DNA from: Pigmentiphaga humi
GTDB taxonomy: Bacteria; Pseudomonadota; Gammaproteobacteria; Burkholderiales; Burkholderiaceae_B
Length of the DNA stretch: 64,000 nt
NCBI RefSeq assembly: GCF_900606115.1
Contig: NZ_UWPJ01000022.1
Location: forward strand, 1-64,000
Direction of reading: 5' to 3'
Within the stretch, counting starts at the first letter, position 1. Each line of letters starts with the position of its first letter. The notes beneath the pieces are model-generated. The model did not search any database. It saw only the letters and a list, made by a program, of their open reading frames with translations, and was not told the DNA's origin. Position numbers and translations under genes: made by a program. This document shows, piece after piece, positions 14,716 to 23,227 of this stretch.

Positions 14716-15549
14716 TCAGTCCTCTCTCCAAACTCTCCAGGGGGCGATCCAGGACTCGACGCGCCGGGCAAGCACCGTCAGGATGACGCCCATCAGCATC
14801 AGGACGAAGATCGGCACGAACATCGAAGCCGTATCGAACTGGTTTCCGTACTTGACGATCAGCGCGCCCAGCCCCGTGATCGAGGTAAAGAACTCGGCGA
14901 CGACCATGCCGATGATGCCCCGGCCGATGCCCAGGCGGACGCCCGTCATCATGTAGGGAAGCGCGGAAGGGAGGATGATCTTGACGAAGACCTGGTGCTC
15001 CCTGGCGGCGAAGGCATTGCCGACGTCGAGTAGCGCGGCCGGCACGTTGCGCACGCCGGAAATGGTGTTGATCAGGACCGGGAAGATCGTCAGGATCACG
15101 ACGATGAAGAGCTTGGACGTGTTGCCCAGGCCGAACCACAGGATGACCAGCGGAATGATGGCGATCAGCGGCGTGGCGTACAGCGCGTTGACGAGCCAGT
15201 CGGTGGCCGCCTCCACCGCGCGGTACCGGCCGATGACCAGGCCCAGGACCAGGCCGAGAACCGTGGCGATCGCAAAGCCGAAGAGCAGGGTCTGCAGGCT
15301 GCTCGACATGGCGGCCGGCAGTTCGCCGTTCATCGTCATTTCGTAGGCGGCCATGCCGATGGCCGAGGGATAGGACATGAACAGCGGGTCTATCTGCCGG
15401 CCGAAGATCTCCCACATCGCGAATGCGAAAACGATCGAACACAGCCGGATGATCCGCAGCCGCCTCGCGGGAGATGCCGCCTCCAGATATTCGATCTCAT
15501 GGGCAGCGGCGTCCGGCGCATCCGGTTTGCCGTCGTCTTTCCTGGTCAT
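14716..15549 (-). CDS. ABC transporter permease (TauC/SsuC family)
   Basis: This inner-membrane permease of 277 residues has about six membrane spans in a BPD_transp_1 fold. The EAA-like coupling loop FVKIILPSALPYMMTGVRLG (about 192-211) would contact the ATPase. The first 35 residues are polar and cytoplasmic. It is translated 4 bases overlapping with the ATPase gene upstream (TCAT on the forward strand, ATGA in the gene's sense). Sulfonate, nitrate and aromatic-acid importers share this family, so the substrate class remains open. Confidence 0.9.
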   Translation of the reverse strand: MTRKDDGKPDAPDAAAHEIEYLEAASPARRLRIIRLCSIVFAFAMWEIFGRQIDPLFMSYPSAIGMAAYEMTMNGELPAAMSSSLQTLLFGFAIATVLGLVLGLVIGRYRAVEAATDWLVNALYATPLIAIIPLVILWFGLGNTSKLFIVVILTIFPVLINTISGVRNVPAALLDVGNAFAAREHQVFVKIILPSALPYMMTGVRLGIGRGIIGMVVAEFFTSITGLGALIVKYGNQFDTASMFVPIFVLMLMGVILTVLARRVESWIAPWRVWRED

Positions 15550-16349
15550 GCCGCGGCCTTTTCGTCGTTGCGGATGAGATCCCACATGTGGGCGCGAATG
15601 CGGAGGAACTCGGGATCGCCGCGCAATTGGGCGATGTCGCCGCGATCGCGGGGAAAGGGGATGTCGATGATCTTCCGCACCCGCCCGGGCCTGGCGCCGA
15701 GGACGATGACGCGATTGCTGATGTAGATCGCCTCGTCGAGATCGTGCGTGACGAACAGCACGGTATTGCGGGTTTCGGTCTGAATGCGCAGCATCTCGTT
15801 CTGAAGCACCTCGCGCGTCTGCGCGTCCAGCGCGCTGAACGGTTCGTCCATCAACAGGATGGATGGGTCGATGGCGAGCGCGCGGGCGATTCCCACTCGC
15901 TGCTGCATGCCGCCGGACAATTCGTGCGGATACTGGTTCTCGGCATGGACGAGGCCGACCAGCTCCAGCAGCTCCCGGGCTTTGCGGGCGCGCGCGGCGG
16001 ACGGCACGCCCTGCAGTTCCAGGCCGAACTCGACATTCGCGCGGGCGGTGCGCCAAGGCAACAGGCTGGCCTGCTGGAACACGAAACCGCGATCGCGTCC
16101 GGGGCGCCGGATGGGCACGCCGTCCACCTTGGCCACGCCTGCGTCGTAGTGGACAAGGCCCTGGATGATGCGCAGCAGGGTGGTCTTGCCGCAGCCGCTC
16201 TCGCCCACCAGCGTGACGACCTCGTTCTCGTGGACGTCGAAGCTGATCTCTTTCAGAACCGGAAACAAAGAATCTTTTTTGTTATTGCCATCGCCCCGGA
16301 CCCGAAAGGATTTGGATAGTTTCTCCACGGAGAGTTTCACTTTCTGCAC
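15546..16349 (-). CDS. ABC transporter ATP-binding protein (TauB/SsuB family)
   Basis: The 267-residue ATPase energises the importer. It shows Walker A GESGCGKTTLLRII, signature LSGGMQQRVGIARAL, Walker B ILLMDEPFSALD and the switch histidine in LFVTHDLDEA. It is the first gene of the seven-gene cluster, so its upstream region (16350-16551) should carry the operon promoter, shared with the divergent LysR-type regulator. Confidence 0.92.
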   Translation of the reverse strand: MQKVKLSVEKLSKSFRVRGDGNNKKDSLFPVLKEISFDVHENEVVTLVGESGCGKTTLLRIIQGLVHYDAGVAKVDGVPIRRPGRDRGFVFQQASLLPWRTARANVEFGLELQGVPSAARARKARELLELVGLVHAENQYPHELSGGMQQRVGIARALAIDPSILLMDEPFSALDAQTREVLQNEMLRIQTETRNTVLFVTHDLDEAIYISNRVIVLGARPGRVRKIIDIPFPRDRGDIAQLRGDPEFLRIRAHMWDLIRNDEKAAA

Positions 16350-16551
16350 GATGCTTGTCCCTTCTCAGATCTACTCTATGGTGCGGCGCGAAACGCCCGT
16401 GATCCGTCCGTTCTCATGGCGTGCCGCCTGGCCTTTCGGCCGGCGCGCTCGAGAATTCTTTATGGCCGTGAGACTAGCACCGGCCTGGCCGAATGCCTTA
16501 TTGGATTACTGCCGGACGGCATAAGTTTTCTGCTTTGCGGGAGGATTTCTA
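16350..16551. promoter_or_regulatory. Divergent control region between the ABC cluster and the double-HTH LysR gene
   Basis: A stretch of about 200 bases separates the two start regions. It contains ATGCCTTAT at 16493-16501 and, about 20 bases on, GGCATAAG at 16518-16525. CTTAT and ATAAG, and ATGCC and GGCAT, are inverted partners, a pattern a LysR-type regulator could bind. No clear sigma-70 hexamers were found. The assignment as operator is inference from divergent arrangement plus weak dyad symmetry. Confidence 0.35.
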
Positions 16552-16608
16552 ATGATCCGAAGCGCACCATTGACGTCTCAAGAAACAAGAGCGAGTTCTC
16601 ATCGATGA
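16552..16608 (+). CDS. 18-codon leader ORF overlapping the LysR start
   Basis: A strong ribosome-binding site (GGGAGGA, starting 16539) stands a few bases before an ATG at 16552. The frame reads MIRSAPLTSQETRASSHR, and its stop TGA (16606-16608) overlaps the ATG of the regulator at 16605. The regulator itself has no good Shine-Dalgarno, so its translation is likely coupled to this leader. The composition shows no repeated single amino acid that would suggest classic attenuation. Whether the peptide is functional is unknown. Confidence 0.5.
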   Translation: MIRSAPLTSQETRASSHR

Positions 16609-17870
16609 ACCTGTCAACGTTTCCCAATCTTCGGCACTTGCGCGTGTTCGAGGCGGTCGGGCGATTGCAGCGGCTGGGCCTGGCTGCCGCCGAACAGAAC
16701 ATGACGCAGCCCGCGGCGACCCAGGCCATCTGCAAACTCGAAGAGCAATTCGGCGCCACGCTGCTCACCCGCAGCCAGAACGGATCGACGCTTACCGAGG
16801 AAGGCAAAATGCTTGCGGCACGGCTGGCGCGCTTCTTCGACCAGATCAACGCGGCGCTCTCCGAACCGCTGCTGCCGGCCAACCGAATATCGGTCGAGCA
16901 GATCAGGAACCGGATCACCAGCGGACACTTGTGCGCCCTGGCGGCGCTCGCGGAAAGGGCCGGCATCGACAAGGCCGCCCAGGCCCTGGCTATTTCGAAG
17001 CCCTCCTTCCAGCGCATCGTGCGCGAGGCGGCGCGCATTCTTCACCGTCCGATCTGCCAGCGCACGGCGCATGGCATCGTGCTTACGCGTTTCGGCACGG
17101 AGCTGTCACGCCACATGAAGCTGGCCACGCTGGAGATCGAGGGCGCGGCCGAGCAGATTCAATCGATGTCGGGCCCCATCCAGGCATGCATCAAGATCGG
17201 CATCCCGCAGTTGGGGAACTCGGTCTTCCTCGGCACGGTGCTGAGCGAGCTCATGAAGAAGCATGGCGAGATCCAGCTTCTGGTTACCGAGCGGCCGAAA
17301 GACGTCCTGCTGCAGGAACTGCACTTCGGCACGCTGGACATTATTTACGGCACGCTGAGCGAAACCGACATCGGCAACGACTTCGTTGAGGAGTCTCTGT
17401 TCCGCGATCCCTATTGCCTCGTCGTTCGGACCGGCCATCCGCTGACCGGCGCAGCCAGGATTTCTGTCGGCGATCTGGCGAAGTACAAATGGATCGTGCC
17501 CCGGGTCGGGTCCTTCAGGCGCGGCATTTACGAAAGCCTGTTCGCCAGGCATGCCCGGAAGCCGAAGACCGCCATCGAGACCACATCGCTGAACATCCAC
17601 TTATCGCTGCTGCAGACCAGCGACTACGTGACCTTGATGAAACACGAGGAGATCATGCTCCACGAGCGCCTTGGCACCCTGATCACGCTGCCCCTGCCGC
17701 TCAGGAATCTGCACGGAACCGTCGGCATCACCACGCGCGCGGGCTGGCATGCGACGCAGGCCCAGTCGCATCTTCTGGAAATCATGCGCGAACAGGCGGC
17801 CCGAATGCCGCCCGCGACGCCTCATGCGGCGCGACGCGCGCGAATGCCGCGCGGGGATGCCTCCATCTGA
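16605..17870 (+). CDS. LysR-type transcriptional regulator with two helix-turn-helix domains
   Basis: LysR regulators are usually about 300 residues with one N-terminal helix-turn-helix; this is 421. The first HTH spans about 9-66 (AAEQNMTQPAATQAICKLE as recognition region). A second LysR-like HTH spans about 105-168 (KAAQALAISKPSFQRIVRE, ending HGIVLTRFG where the family has GxxLTxxG). The substrate-binding domain starts near 195. It stands divergent from the ABC/hydroxy-acid cluster and presumably controls it. The ATG at 16605 is chosen because the first HTH aligns from there, although the frame is open upstream. Two intact-looking HTHs suggest an internal duplication; the ligand is unknown. 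Confidence 0.85.
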   Translation: MNLSTFPNLRHLRVFEAVGRLQRLGLAAAEQNMTQPAATQAICKLEEQFGATLLTRSQNGSTLTEEGKMLAARLARFFDQINAALSEPLLPANRISVEQIRNRITSGHLCALAALAERAGIDKAAQALAISKPSFQRIVREAARILHRPICQRTAHGIVLTRFGTELSRHMKLATLEIEGAAEQIQSMSGPIQACIKIGIPQLGNSVFLGTVLSELMKKHGEIQLLVTERPKDVLLQELHFGTLDIIYGTLSETDIGNDFVEESLFRDPYCLVVRTGHPLTGAARISVGDLAKYKWIVPRVGSFRRGIYESLFARHARKPKTAIETTSLNIHLSLLQTSDYVTLMKHEEIMLHERLGTLITLPLPLRNLHGTVGITTRAGWHATQAQSHLLEIMREQAARMPPATPHAARRARMPRGDASI

Positions 17871-17923
17871 AAAAGAATGCCCCGCCGGCGCTCCGGCGGC
17901 GACCGCATCGGCCATTCAATCCG

Positions 17924-18742
17924 TCATCGCGGACGCCCGTCCAGTACGCCCCTCACCACCTCGTTCGCCGCAGCCAGCCCCATCCCCGCCGTCACCATCA
18001 CCACCGAGCCATACCCCGCGCAAGACAAGCCCTGCGGCGCCTCTCCCGCGCGCGCCGAGTCCGCAGCGGCCCATACCGCGGGCAAGGTGGCAGCCTGGTC
18101 CACCCACAACGCCCGCACCTTCATCTTGGGCACGCGCCGCGCTACCTTGCCCCCCGCCGCGCCCGCCTTCGGGAACCCGTGCTGGCGCCGCAGCTGATTG
18201 CGTATCTTCGCCAGCAGCGCGTCGTTCGCCGCCTCCGACAGATCCCCCGCCCGCAGCGCCAGCGGATCGGTCTTTCCTCCCGCCCCGCCGCACACCACCA
18301 ACGGCATCCCGCTGCGCCGCGCATGCAGGATCATCGCGATCTTCGCCGACACCTGGTCCGTGCAATCCACGATGGTTCCCGCCCCCGCCAGCAGCGCTTG
18401 CGCGTTATCCGGACCGAGAAAATCGTCCACCAGTTCCAGTTCGCACAGCGGGTTGATATCGCGGATGCGCTCGGCCATCGCCTCGACCTTCGACTGCCCC
18501 AGCGTGCGGCCCAGCGCATGCACCTGGCGATTGATGTTCGACTCGGCGATATGGTCCAGATCGATCAGCCTCAGCGCTCCCACGCCACACCGGGCCAGCG
18601 CCTCGGCCGTCCACGCGCCTACGCCGCCCAGGCCCACCACGGTCGCGCGGGCGGCACGCAGCGCCTCCAGCGCGCCCGGCCCATAGAGCCGGTCGATGCC
18701 GCCGAAGCGGCGTTCGGTATCGAAATCGCAGGAATTCATCAT
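17924..18742 (-). CDS. tcdA: tRNA threonylcarbamoyladenosine dehydratase TcdA
   Basis: TcdA (CsdL/YgdL) uses ATP to cyclise the N6-threonylcarbamoyl group of A37 in tRNAs reading ANN codons. The 272-residue product has the E1-like nucleotide-binding motif GLGGVGAWTAEALARCG and the following DLDHIAESNINRQ, then DCTDQVSAKIAM. The start at 18742 is chosen over upstream frame extension because GGAG lies 5 bases before it and the N-terminus then matches E. coli (268 residues). It is transcribed away from the MFS gene. The family gene for the first step (Sua5) is at 24093 in the same window. Confidence 0.9.
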   Translation of the reverse strand: MMNSCDFDTERRFGGIDRLYGPGALEALRAARATVVGLGGVGAWTAEALARCGVGALRLIDLDHIAESNINRQVHALGRTLGQSKVEAMAERIRDINPLCELELVDDFLGPDNAQALLAGAGTIVDCTDQVSAKIAMILHARRSGMPLVVCGGAGGKTDPLALRAGDLSEAANDALLAKIRNQLRRQHGFPKAGAAGGKVARRVPKMKVRALWVDQAATLPAVWAAADSARAGEAPQGLSCAGYGSVVMVTAGMGLAAANEVVRGVLDGRPR

Positions 18743-18939
18743 CGAGACTCCGCCCCACGGGGGCACATCCAACGGCGAGAGAAACACCGTACGCCGCCCT
18801 GGCGGCGCGGAAAAGCGCCGATAGTAGCAGGCGGGCGTCGCCGGGCGGGCCTTCGCGGCGAGGCATCGCAAGAGTAGAATCGGAGCACGACACGACTCCA
18901 ACACGAACACAATAGCCGGCGGCCCCGTCCCGCACCGGC

Positions 18940-20202
18940 GTGCCTCACGACTTGCCCGACACCCAGCCGCACCTCCCCTCTCCCGCCCCCGAGCCGCCCC
19001 GCCCAGAGCTCGAGGCGGACGCGGGCGCGCACGCCGCGCCGCTGGACAATACCGGCGTTGCCATTTTCTGTTGCCTGGCCATCCTCACGCACATGGCGTT
19101 GACGGGCGGGCGCGTCACCGTCGCCCTGGGCGCGCTCGCGCAGGGCGCGTCCAGTTTCACGGTGGGCATCCTGATGGCGCTGTTCGCGCTGGTGCCCATG
19201 CTGATGTCGGTGCACGCCGGCCGCTGGGTGGACCACGTGGGCGCGCGCCGGCCCATGGCCACGGGCGCCGGCCTGCTGATCGCAGGCAGCCTGCTGCCCG
19301 CCATCCTGCCGCACACCTACGTGCTGTTCGCATCCAGCTGCCTGACCGGCATAGGCTGCTTGGTGTTCCAGATCGCGGTGCAGAACCTGATGGGCTTGCA
19401 TGCGGGTCCCGACCGCCGCATCGTCAACTTCTCGCGCCTGTCGCTGTCGATGTCGATTTCCGGCTTCGGCGGACCGCTGGTGGCGGGCCTGGCGATCGAC
19501 AACCTGGGCCTGCGCTGGGCATTCTGCCTGCTGCTGATCGGCCCGCTCGCCGCACTGGCCGTCTACCTGCGCCAACGCGACCGGCTGCCGCCTCCGGCCA
19601 GCGCTCCCGTCCAGGCCGCGCCGGCGCAGATCCGCGACCTCCTGGCCGCGCCCATCATGCGGCGCGTGCTGATCGCCACCGCGCTGCTGTCGGGCTCGTG
19701 GGACCTCAACTCCTTCATGGTCCCCATCTTCGGCACGTCCATCGGCCTGTCCGCCACCACCATAGGCGTGATCCTGTCGGCCTTCGCCGTCGCCACCTTC
19801 GTCATCCGCATACTGCTGCCGTGGATCCAGCGCCGCCTGGCTCCCTGGACGCTGCTGCGCACCGCCATGTTCGCGGCCAGCGCGGTCTACGTCGCCTATC
19901 CGTTCTTCCGCGACGTGCCCGTGCTGATCGCGCTGGCCTTCGTGCTGGGGCTCGCGCTCGGCAGCGGCCAGCCCAGCCTGCTGGCGCTGCTGCACGCGCA
20001 CGCCCCGCACGGCCGCGCCGCCGAAGCGCTGGGCCTGCGCATGGCCATCATCAACGGCGGCCAGTTCGCGCTGCCGCTGGCTTTCGGCAGCCTGAGCGCG
20101 CTGGCCGGCATCGGCCTGCCGTTCTGGACCGTGGCCGTCCTGCTGCTGGCCGGGGGCATCTTCAACCGCGCGCCGCGGCCCGGCCGTGGACGCGGCGCCT
20201 GA
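18940..20202 (+). CDS. Major facilitator superfamily transporter
   Basis: A 420-residue membrane protein with about 12 hydrophobic segments. After a polar Pro/Glu-rich N-terminal tail of about 36 residues the first span starts at VAIFCCLAIL, and the loop RWVDHVGARRPMATG resembles the MFS loop 2-3 signature. The start is GTG at 18940, as no ATG precedes the first span. Substrate unknown; drug or sugar-efflux subfamilies are possible. ChaC and PdxH follow on the same strand. Confidence 0.85.
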   Translation: MPHDLPDTQPHLPSPAPEPPRPELEADAGAHAAPLDNTGVAIFCCLAILTHMALTGGRVTVALGALAQGASSFTVGILMALFALVPMLMSVHAGRWVDHVGARRPMATGAGLLIAGSLLPAILPHTYVLFASSCLTGIGCLVFQIAVQNLMGLHAGPDRRIVNFSRLSLSMSISGFGGPLVAGLAIDNLGLRWAFCLLLIGPLAALAVYLRQRDRLPPPASAPVQAAPAQIRDLLAAPIMRRVLIATALLSGSWDLNSFMVPIFGTSIGLSATTIGVILSAFAVATFVIRILLPWIQRRLAPWTLLRTAMFAASAVYVAYPFFRDVPVLIALAFVLGLALGSGQPSLLALLHAHAPHGRAAEALGLRMAIINGGQFALPLAFGSLSALAGIGLPFWTVAVLLLAGGIFNRAPRPGRGRGA

Positions 20203-20245
20203 ACGCCGCCCGCCGTCGCAAGGCAATCCCCCGCTTCCCGGCATC

Positions 20246-20875
20246 ATGCACGCATCCGCTCCCGACCTGCCCCTGCTCACGCCCGCCCAGCGCCAGGCAT
20301 CGATCGGCGCCGCGCTGACGGGCTGGAACGGCCACGACGACGTCTGGGTCTTCGCCTACGGCTCGCTGATCTGGAATCCCGGCTTCTCCGTGGCCGAGCG
20401 CCGCATGGCGCGCGTGAGCGGGCACCACCGCTCGCTGTGCCTGTGGTCGCGCGTGAACCGCGGCACGCCGGCCAATCCTGGGCTGGTGTTCGGCCTCGAC
20501 CGCGGCGGCAGCTGCCGCGGCTGCGTGCTGCGCGTGGCGGCGGCCGAGGTTCCCGCCATCTTCGCCGCGCTGTGGGACCGCGAAATGATGACGGGCGCCT
20601 ACCTGCCGCGCTGGCTGCGCTGCCTCACGCCGGCAGGGCCGGTGCAGGCCCTGGCCTTCGTCATCGACCGGCGCGGCTCCGGCTATGCCGGCGCGCTGGA
20701 AGAAGCCCGCCTGCTGGCGGCCATCCGCGGCGCGCACGGACGCTACGGCGCCTGCGTGGACTACGTGCTGGATACGGACCGCGCGCTGCGCGATCACGGC
20801 ATCCGCGACCGCCAACTGGAAAGGCTGGCGCGGCTGCTGGCGCCGCTCGCAGGCGCGCCGGCCGACCCGGTATAG
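20246..20875 (+). CDS. chaC: Glutathione-specific gamma-glutamylcyclotransferase (ChaC family)
   Basis: ChaC proteins cleave glutathione to 5-oxoproline and Cys-Gly in the cytosol. The start of the fold, [13 protein letters not shown], holds the substrate-binding YGSL motif, and the probable catalytic glutamate lies in [16 protein letters not shown]. The product is 209 residues from ATG 20246; a GTG at 20186 overlapping the MFS end would add 20 residues but lacks support. The pdxH gene follows 29 bases downstream. Confidence 0.85.
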   Translation: MHASAPDLPLLTPAQRQASIGAALTGWNGHDDVWVFAYGSLIWNPGFSVAERRMARVSGHHRSLCLWSRVNRGTPANPGLVFGLDRGGSCRGCVLRVAAAEVPAIFAALWDREMMTGAYLPRWLRCLTPAGPVQALAFVIDRRGSGYAGALEEARLLAAIRGAHGRYGACVDYVLDTDRALRDHGIRDRQLERLARLLAPLAGAPADPV

Positions 20876-20904
20876 TTGGGGCTGCACCTTTTTTCCGTTC
20901 GATC

Positions 20905-21540
20905 ATGTCCATCGCCGACATCCGCCTGAACTACCAGCAAGGAGCCTTGCTGGAAGCCGACGCCCCCGCGTCGCCCATCACGCTGTTCGGCGCCTGGTTC
21001 GGCCGCGCCGTATCCGACAAGCTGCTCGACCCCAACGCCATGTCGCTGGCCACGGTGGACGAACGCGGCCGGCCCGCGGTGCGCACCGTCCTGCTCAAGG
21101 GCTACGACGAGCGCGGCTTCGTCTTCTATACCAATTACCATTCGCGCAAAGGGCGCGACCTGGCCCACCTGCCCTACGCCAGCCTGCTGTTCTTCTGGCC
21201 GGCGCACGAGCGGCAGGTGCGCATCGAAGGCCGGGTGGAACTGGCGGCGCCGGAAGAGTCGGACGCCTACTTCCACAGCCGCCCGCTGAGCTCGCGCATC
21301 GGCGCGTGGGTGTCGGAGCAGAGCAGCGAGATCCCCAATCGCGACCTGCTGCGCGAACGCGAGGCGCGCCTGCTCGCCGAATTGGGCGAGCATCCGCCCC
21401 GGCCCGAGCACTGGGGCGGCTACCGCGTCGTGCCCGACTCCATCGAATTCTGGCAAGGCCGCCCCTCGCGCCTGCACGACCGCCTGGTCTACCGGCCGGA
21501 ACCGGAAGGCGCTTGGCGCATCGTCCGGCTGGCCCCTTGA
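20905..21540 (+). CDS. pdxH: Pyridoxine/pyridoxamine 5'-phosphate oxidase PdxH
   Basis: PdxH oxidises PNP and PMP to pyridoxal 5'-phosphate with FMN and oxygen. The 211-residue protein carries the FMN split barrel with [35 protein letters not shown], here split as [12 protein letters not shown] and [11 protein letters not shown], then the dimer motifs QVRIEGRVE and [11 protein letters not shown]. The C-terminal signature [10 protein letters not shown] is intact. Length is close to E. coli PdxH (218). Confidence 0.95.
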   Translation: MSIADIRLNYQQGALLEADAPASPITLFGAWFGRAVSDKLLDPNAMSLATVDERGRPAVRTVLLKGYDERGFVFYTNYHSRKGRDLAHLPYASLLFFWPAHERQVRIEGRVELAAPEESDAYFHSRPLSSRIGAWVSEQSSEIPNRDLLREREARLLAELGEHPPRPEHWGGYRVVPDSIEFWQGRPSRLHDRLVYRPEPEGAWRIVRLAP

Positions 21541-21544
21541 AGCA

Positions 21545-22633
21545 ATGACTCGGCAAGACCGCACGCCCGACGACCGCGAACCGCAAGACGCGGAGAACGG
21601 CGGCGCTTCCCAAGGGTCGTTTTTCGACGATGCGCCCGCGCCCGCCAAGCCGGCGGCGAAGCGGCAGAAGACGATTCCGGCTGCCGAGCATCCCGCCGCG
21701 CTGCGCGCGCTGGGAGAAGGCAAACCGCCGGGCTTGTACCTGGGCACCTCGTCGTGGTCTTTCCCGGGATGGGAGGGCATCGTCTATGGCGCCAAGGCCA
21801 GCGAATCGCTGCTCTCGCGCGAGGGGCTGCCGGCGTATTCCGCGCATCCGCTGCTCAACAGCGTCAGCCTGGACCGCACCTTCTATGCGCCGCTGACGGC
21901 CGAGCAGTACGCGCGCTACGCGGCGCAGGTTCCCGACGGCTTCCGCTTCGTGGTCAAGTGCCCGAACCTGGTCACCGATGCGGTGCAGCGCGACGACCGC
22001 GGCGCGCCCACCGGCCCCAATCCCAGCTTCCTGGACCCGGTGCTGGCCGCCGACCATTTCGTCTCGCCCTGCCTGGAGGGCCTGGGGAACAAAGCCGGAC
22101 CGCTGGTCTTCCAGTTCTCGCCGCTGCCGCCCGAGATCCTCGGCGATCCGGCGGGCTTGGTGGCGCGGCTGGGGGATTTTCTGGCGGCGCTGCCGCCGCT
22201 GCCCGCATCCGAAGGGCACGTCCGGCCTTTCTACGCGGTGGAGTTCCGCGATCCGCAAGCCGTTACGCCGCGCATGATGAAAATGCTGGCCGAGCGCGGC
22301 GTGCGCTACTGCGTGGCCATCCACGCGCGCATGCCGTCCGCGGCCCGGCAGATGCAGGCCGTGGCGGCGACCGGGCCGGGGCCGCTGGTGGTGCGTTGGA
22401 GCCTGCTGGCCGGGCAGCGCTACGAAGCCGCCAAGGCGCGCTTTTTCCCGTTCGACAAGATCCAGGTGGAAGACCCGGAGACCCGCCGCGTGCTCGCCGC
22501 CGCGGCGCGCGCCGCGCAGGCGGCCGGCCAGCCGGCGTGGATCGTCGCCAACAACAAGGCCGAAGGCTGCGCCCCGCGCACGCTGGAGCTGCTGGTAGGG
22601 GAAATCGCGGCGCCGGCCGGCTCGCAAGGCTAG
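21545..22633 (+). CDS. DUF72 family protein (YecE-like)
   Basis: The 362-residue protein has a charged N-terminal extension of about 60 residues and then the DUF72 TIM-barrel-like core, recognised by LGTSSWSFPGWEG, FYAPLTAEQYARYAAQVPDGFRF (shown in part) and YAVEFRD. DUF72 proteins are widespread, of unknown function, and often act near nucleic-acid or iron-sulfur genes. It follows pdxH by 4 bases, so is probably in the same transcript. Confidence 0.8.
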   Translation: MTRQDRTPDDREPQDAENGGASQGSFFDDAPAPAKPAAKRQKTIPAAEHPAALRALGEGKPPGLYLGTSSWSFPGWEGIVYGAKASESLLSREGLPAYSAHPLLNSVSLDRTFYAPLTAEQYARYAAQVPDGFRFVVKCPNLVTDAVQRDDRGAPTGPNPSFLDPVLAADHFVSPCLEGLGNKAGPLVFQFSPLPPEILGDPAGLVARLGDFLAALPPLPASEGHVRPFYAVEFRDPQAVTPRMMKMLAERGVRYCVAIHARMPSAARQMQAVAATGPGPLVVRWSLLAGQRYEAAKARFFPFDKIQVEDPETRRVLAAAARAAQAAGQPAWIVANNKAEGCAPRTLELLVGEIAAPAGSQG

Positions 22634-22696
22634 AATGGGGGTTTCCGAGCCACATCGGCTGCGCGGCCCAGCAAGCCGGCGCGCCGCCCTCCCTGG

Positions 22697-23221
22697 ATGC
22701 CAGCAGCTCTTCCGGACTTCGACTCCTCCGCTTTCCGTTCCGCCCTGGGCCGTTTCGCCACCGGCGTGACCGTGGTTACCGCCGTCCATCCCGACGGCCA
22801 CCCGCTCGGCCTCACGGTGAGCTCCTTCAATTCGGTATCGCTGGCTCCGCCGCTGGTGCTATGGAGCCTGTCGCTGACGTCGAGCTCGCTGGCCGCGCTC
22901 GAGGCGGCCAGCCACTACGCCATCAACGTGCTGGCGGCCGATCAGATCGACATCGCCAGGCGCTTCGCCACGCGCGGCAACGCCGCCGAGCGTTTCACCC
23001 AGCTCGCGTGGCGCCCGGGCGCCAGCGGCGCGCCGCTGCTCGAGGGCTGCACCGCCTGGTTCGAATGCCACAACCGCAGCCGCTACCGCGAAGGCGACCA
23101 TTGCATTTTCGTCGGCGAAGTGGAACGCTGCGGCCATACGGATGCCATGCCGCTGGTGTTCCACGCCGGCGGCTTCGACCTGACCCCGCAACGCCCCCGC
23201 AAAACGCCTTCCACGCCCTGA
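22697..23221 (+). CDS. Flavin reductase-like FMN-binding protein
   Basis: A 174-residue flavin-reductase domain protein of the split-barrel class, the reductase component of two-component flavin monooxygenases. Typical elements are RFATGVTVVTAVHPDG, LTVSSFNSVSLAPPLVLWSL and FVGEVERCGH. The oxygenase partner is not adjacent, so it may serve an enzyme elsewhere. Confidence 0.85.
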   Translation: MPAALPDFDSSAFRSALGRFATGVTVVTAVHPDGHPLGLTVSSFNSVSLAPPLVLWSLSLTSSSLAALEAASHYAINVLAADQIDIARRFATRGNAAERFTQLAWRPGASGAPLLEGCTAWFECHNRSRYREGDHCIFVGEVERCGHTDAMPLVFHAGGFDLTPQRPRKTPSTP

Positions 23222-23227
23222 TCCGCC

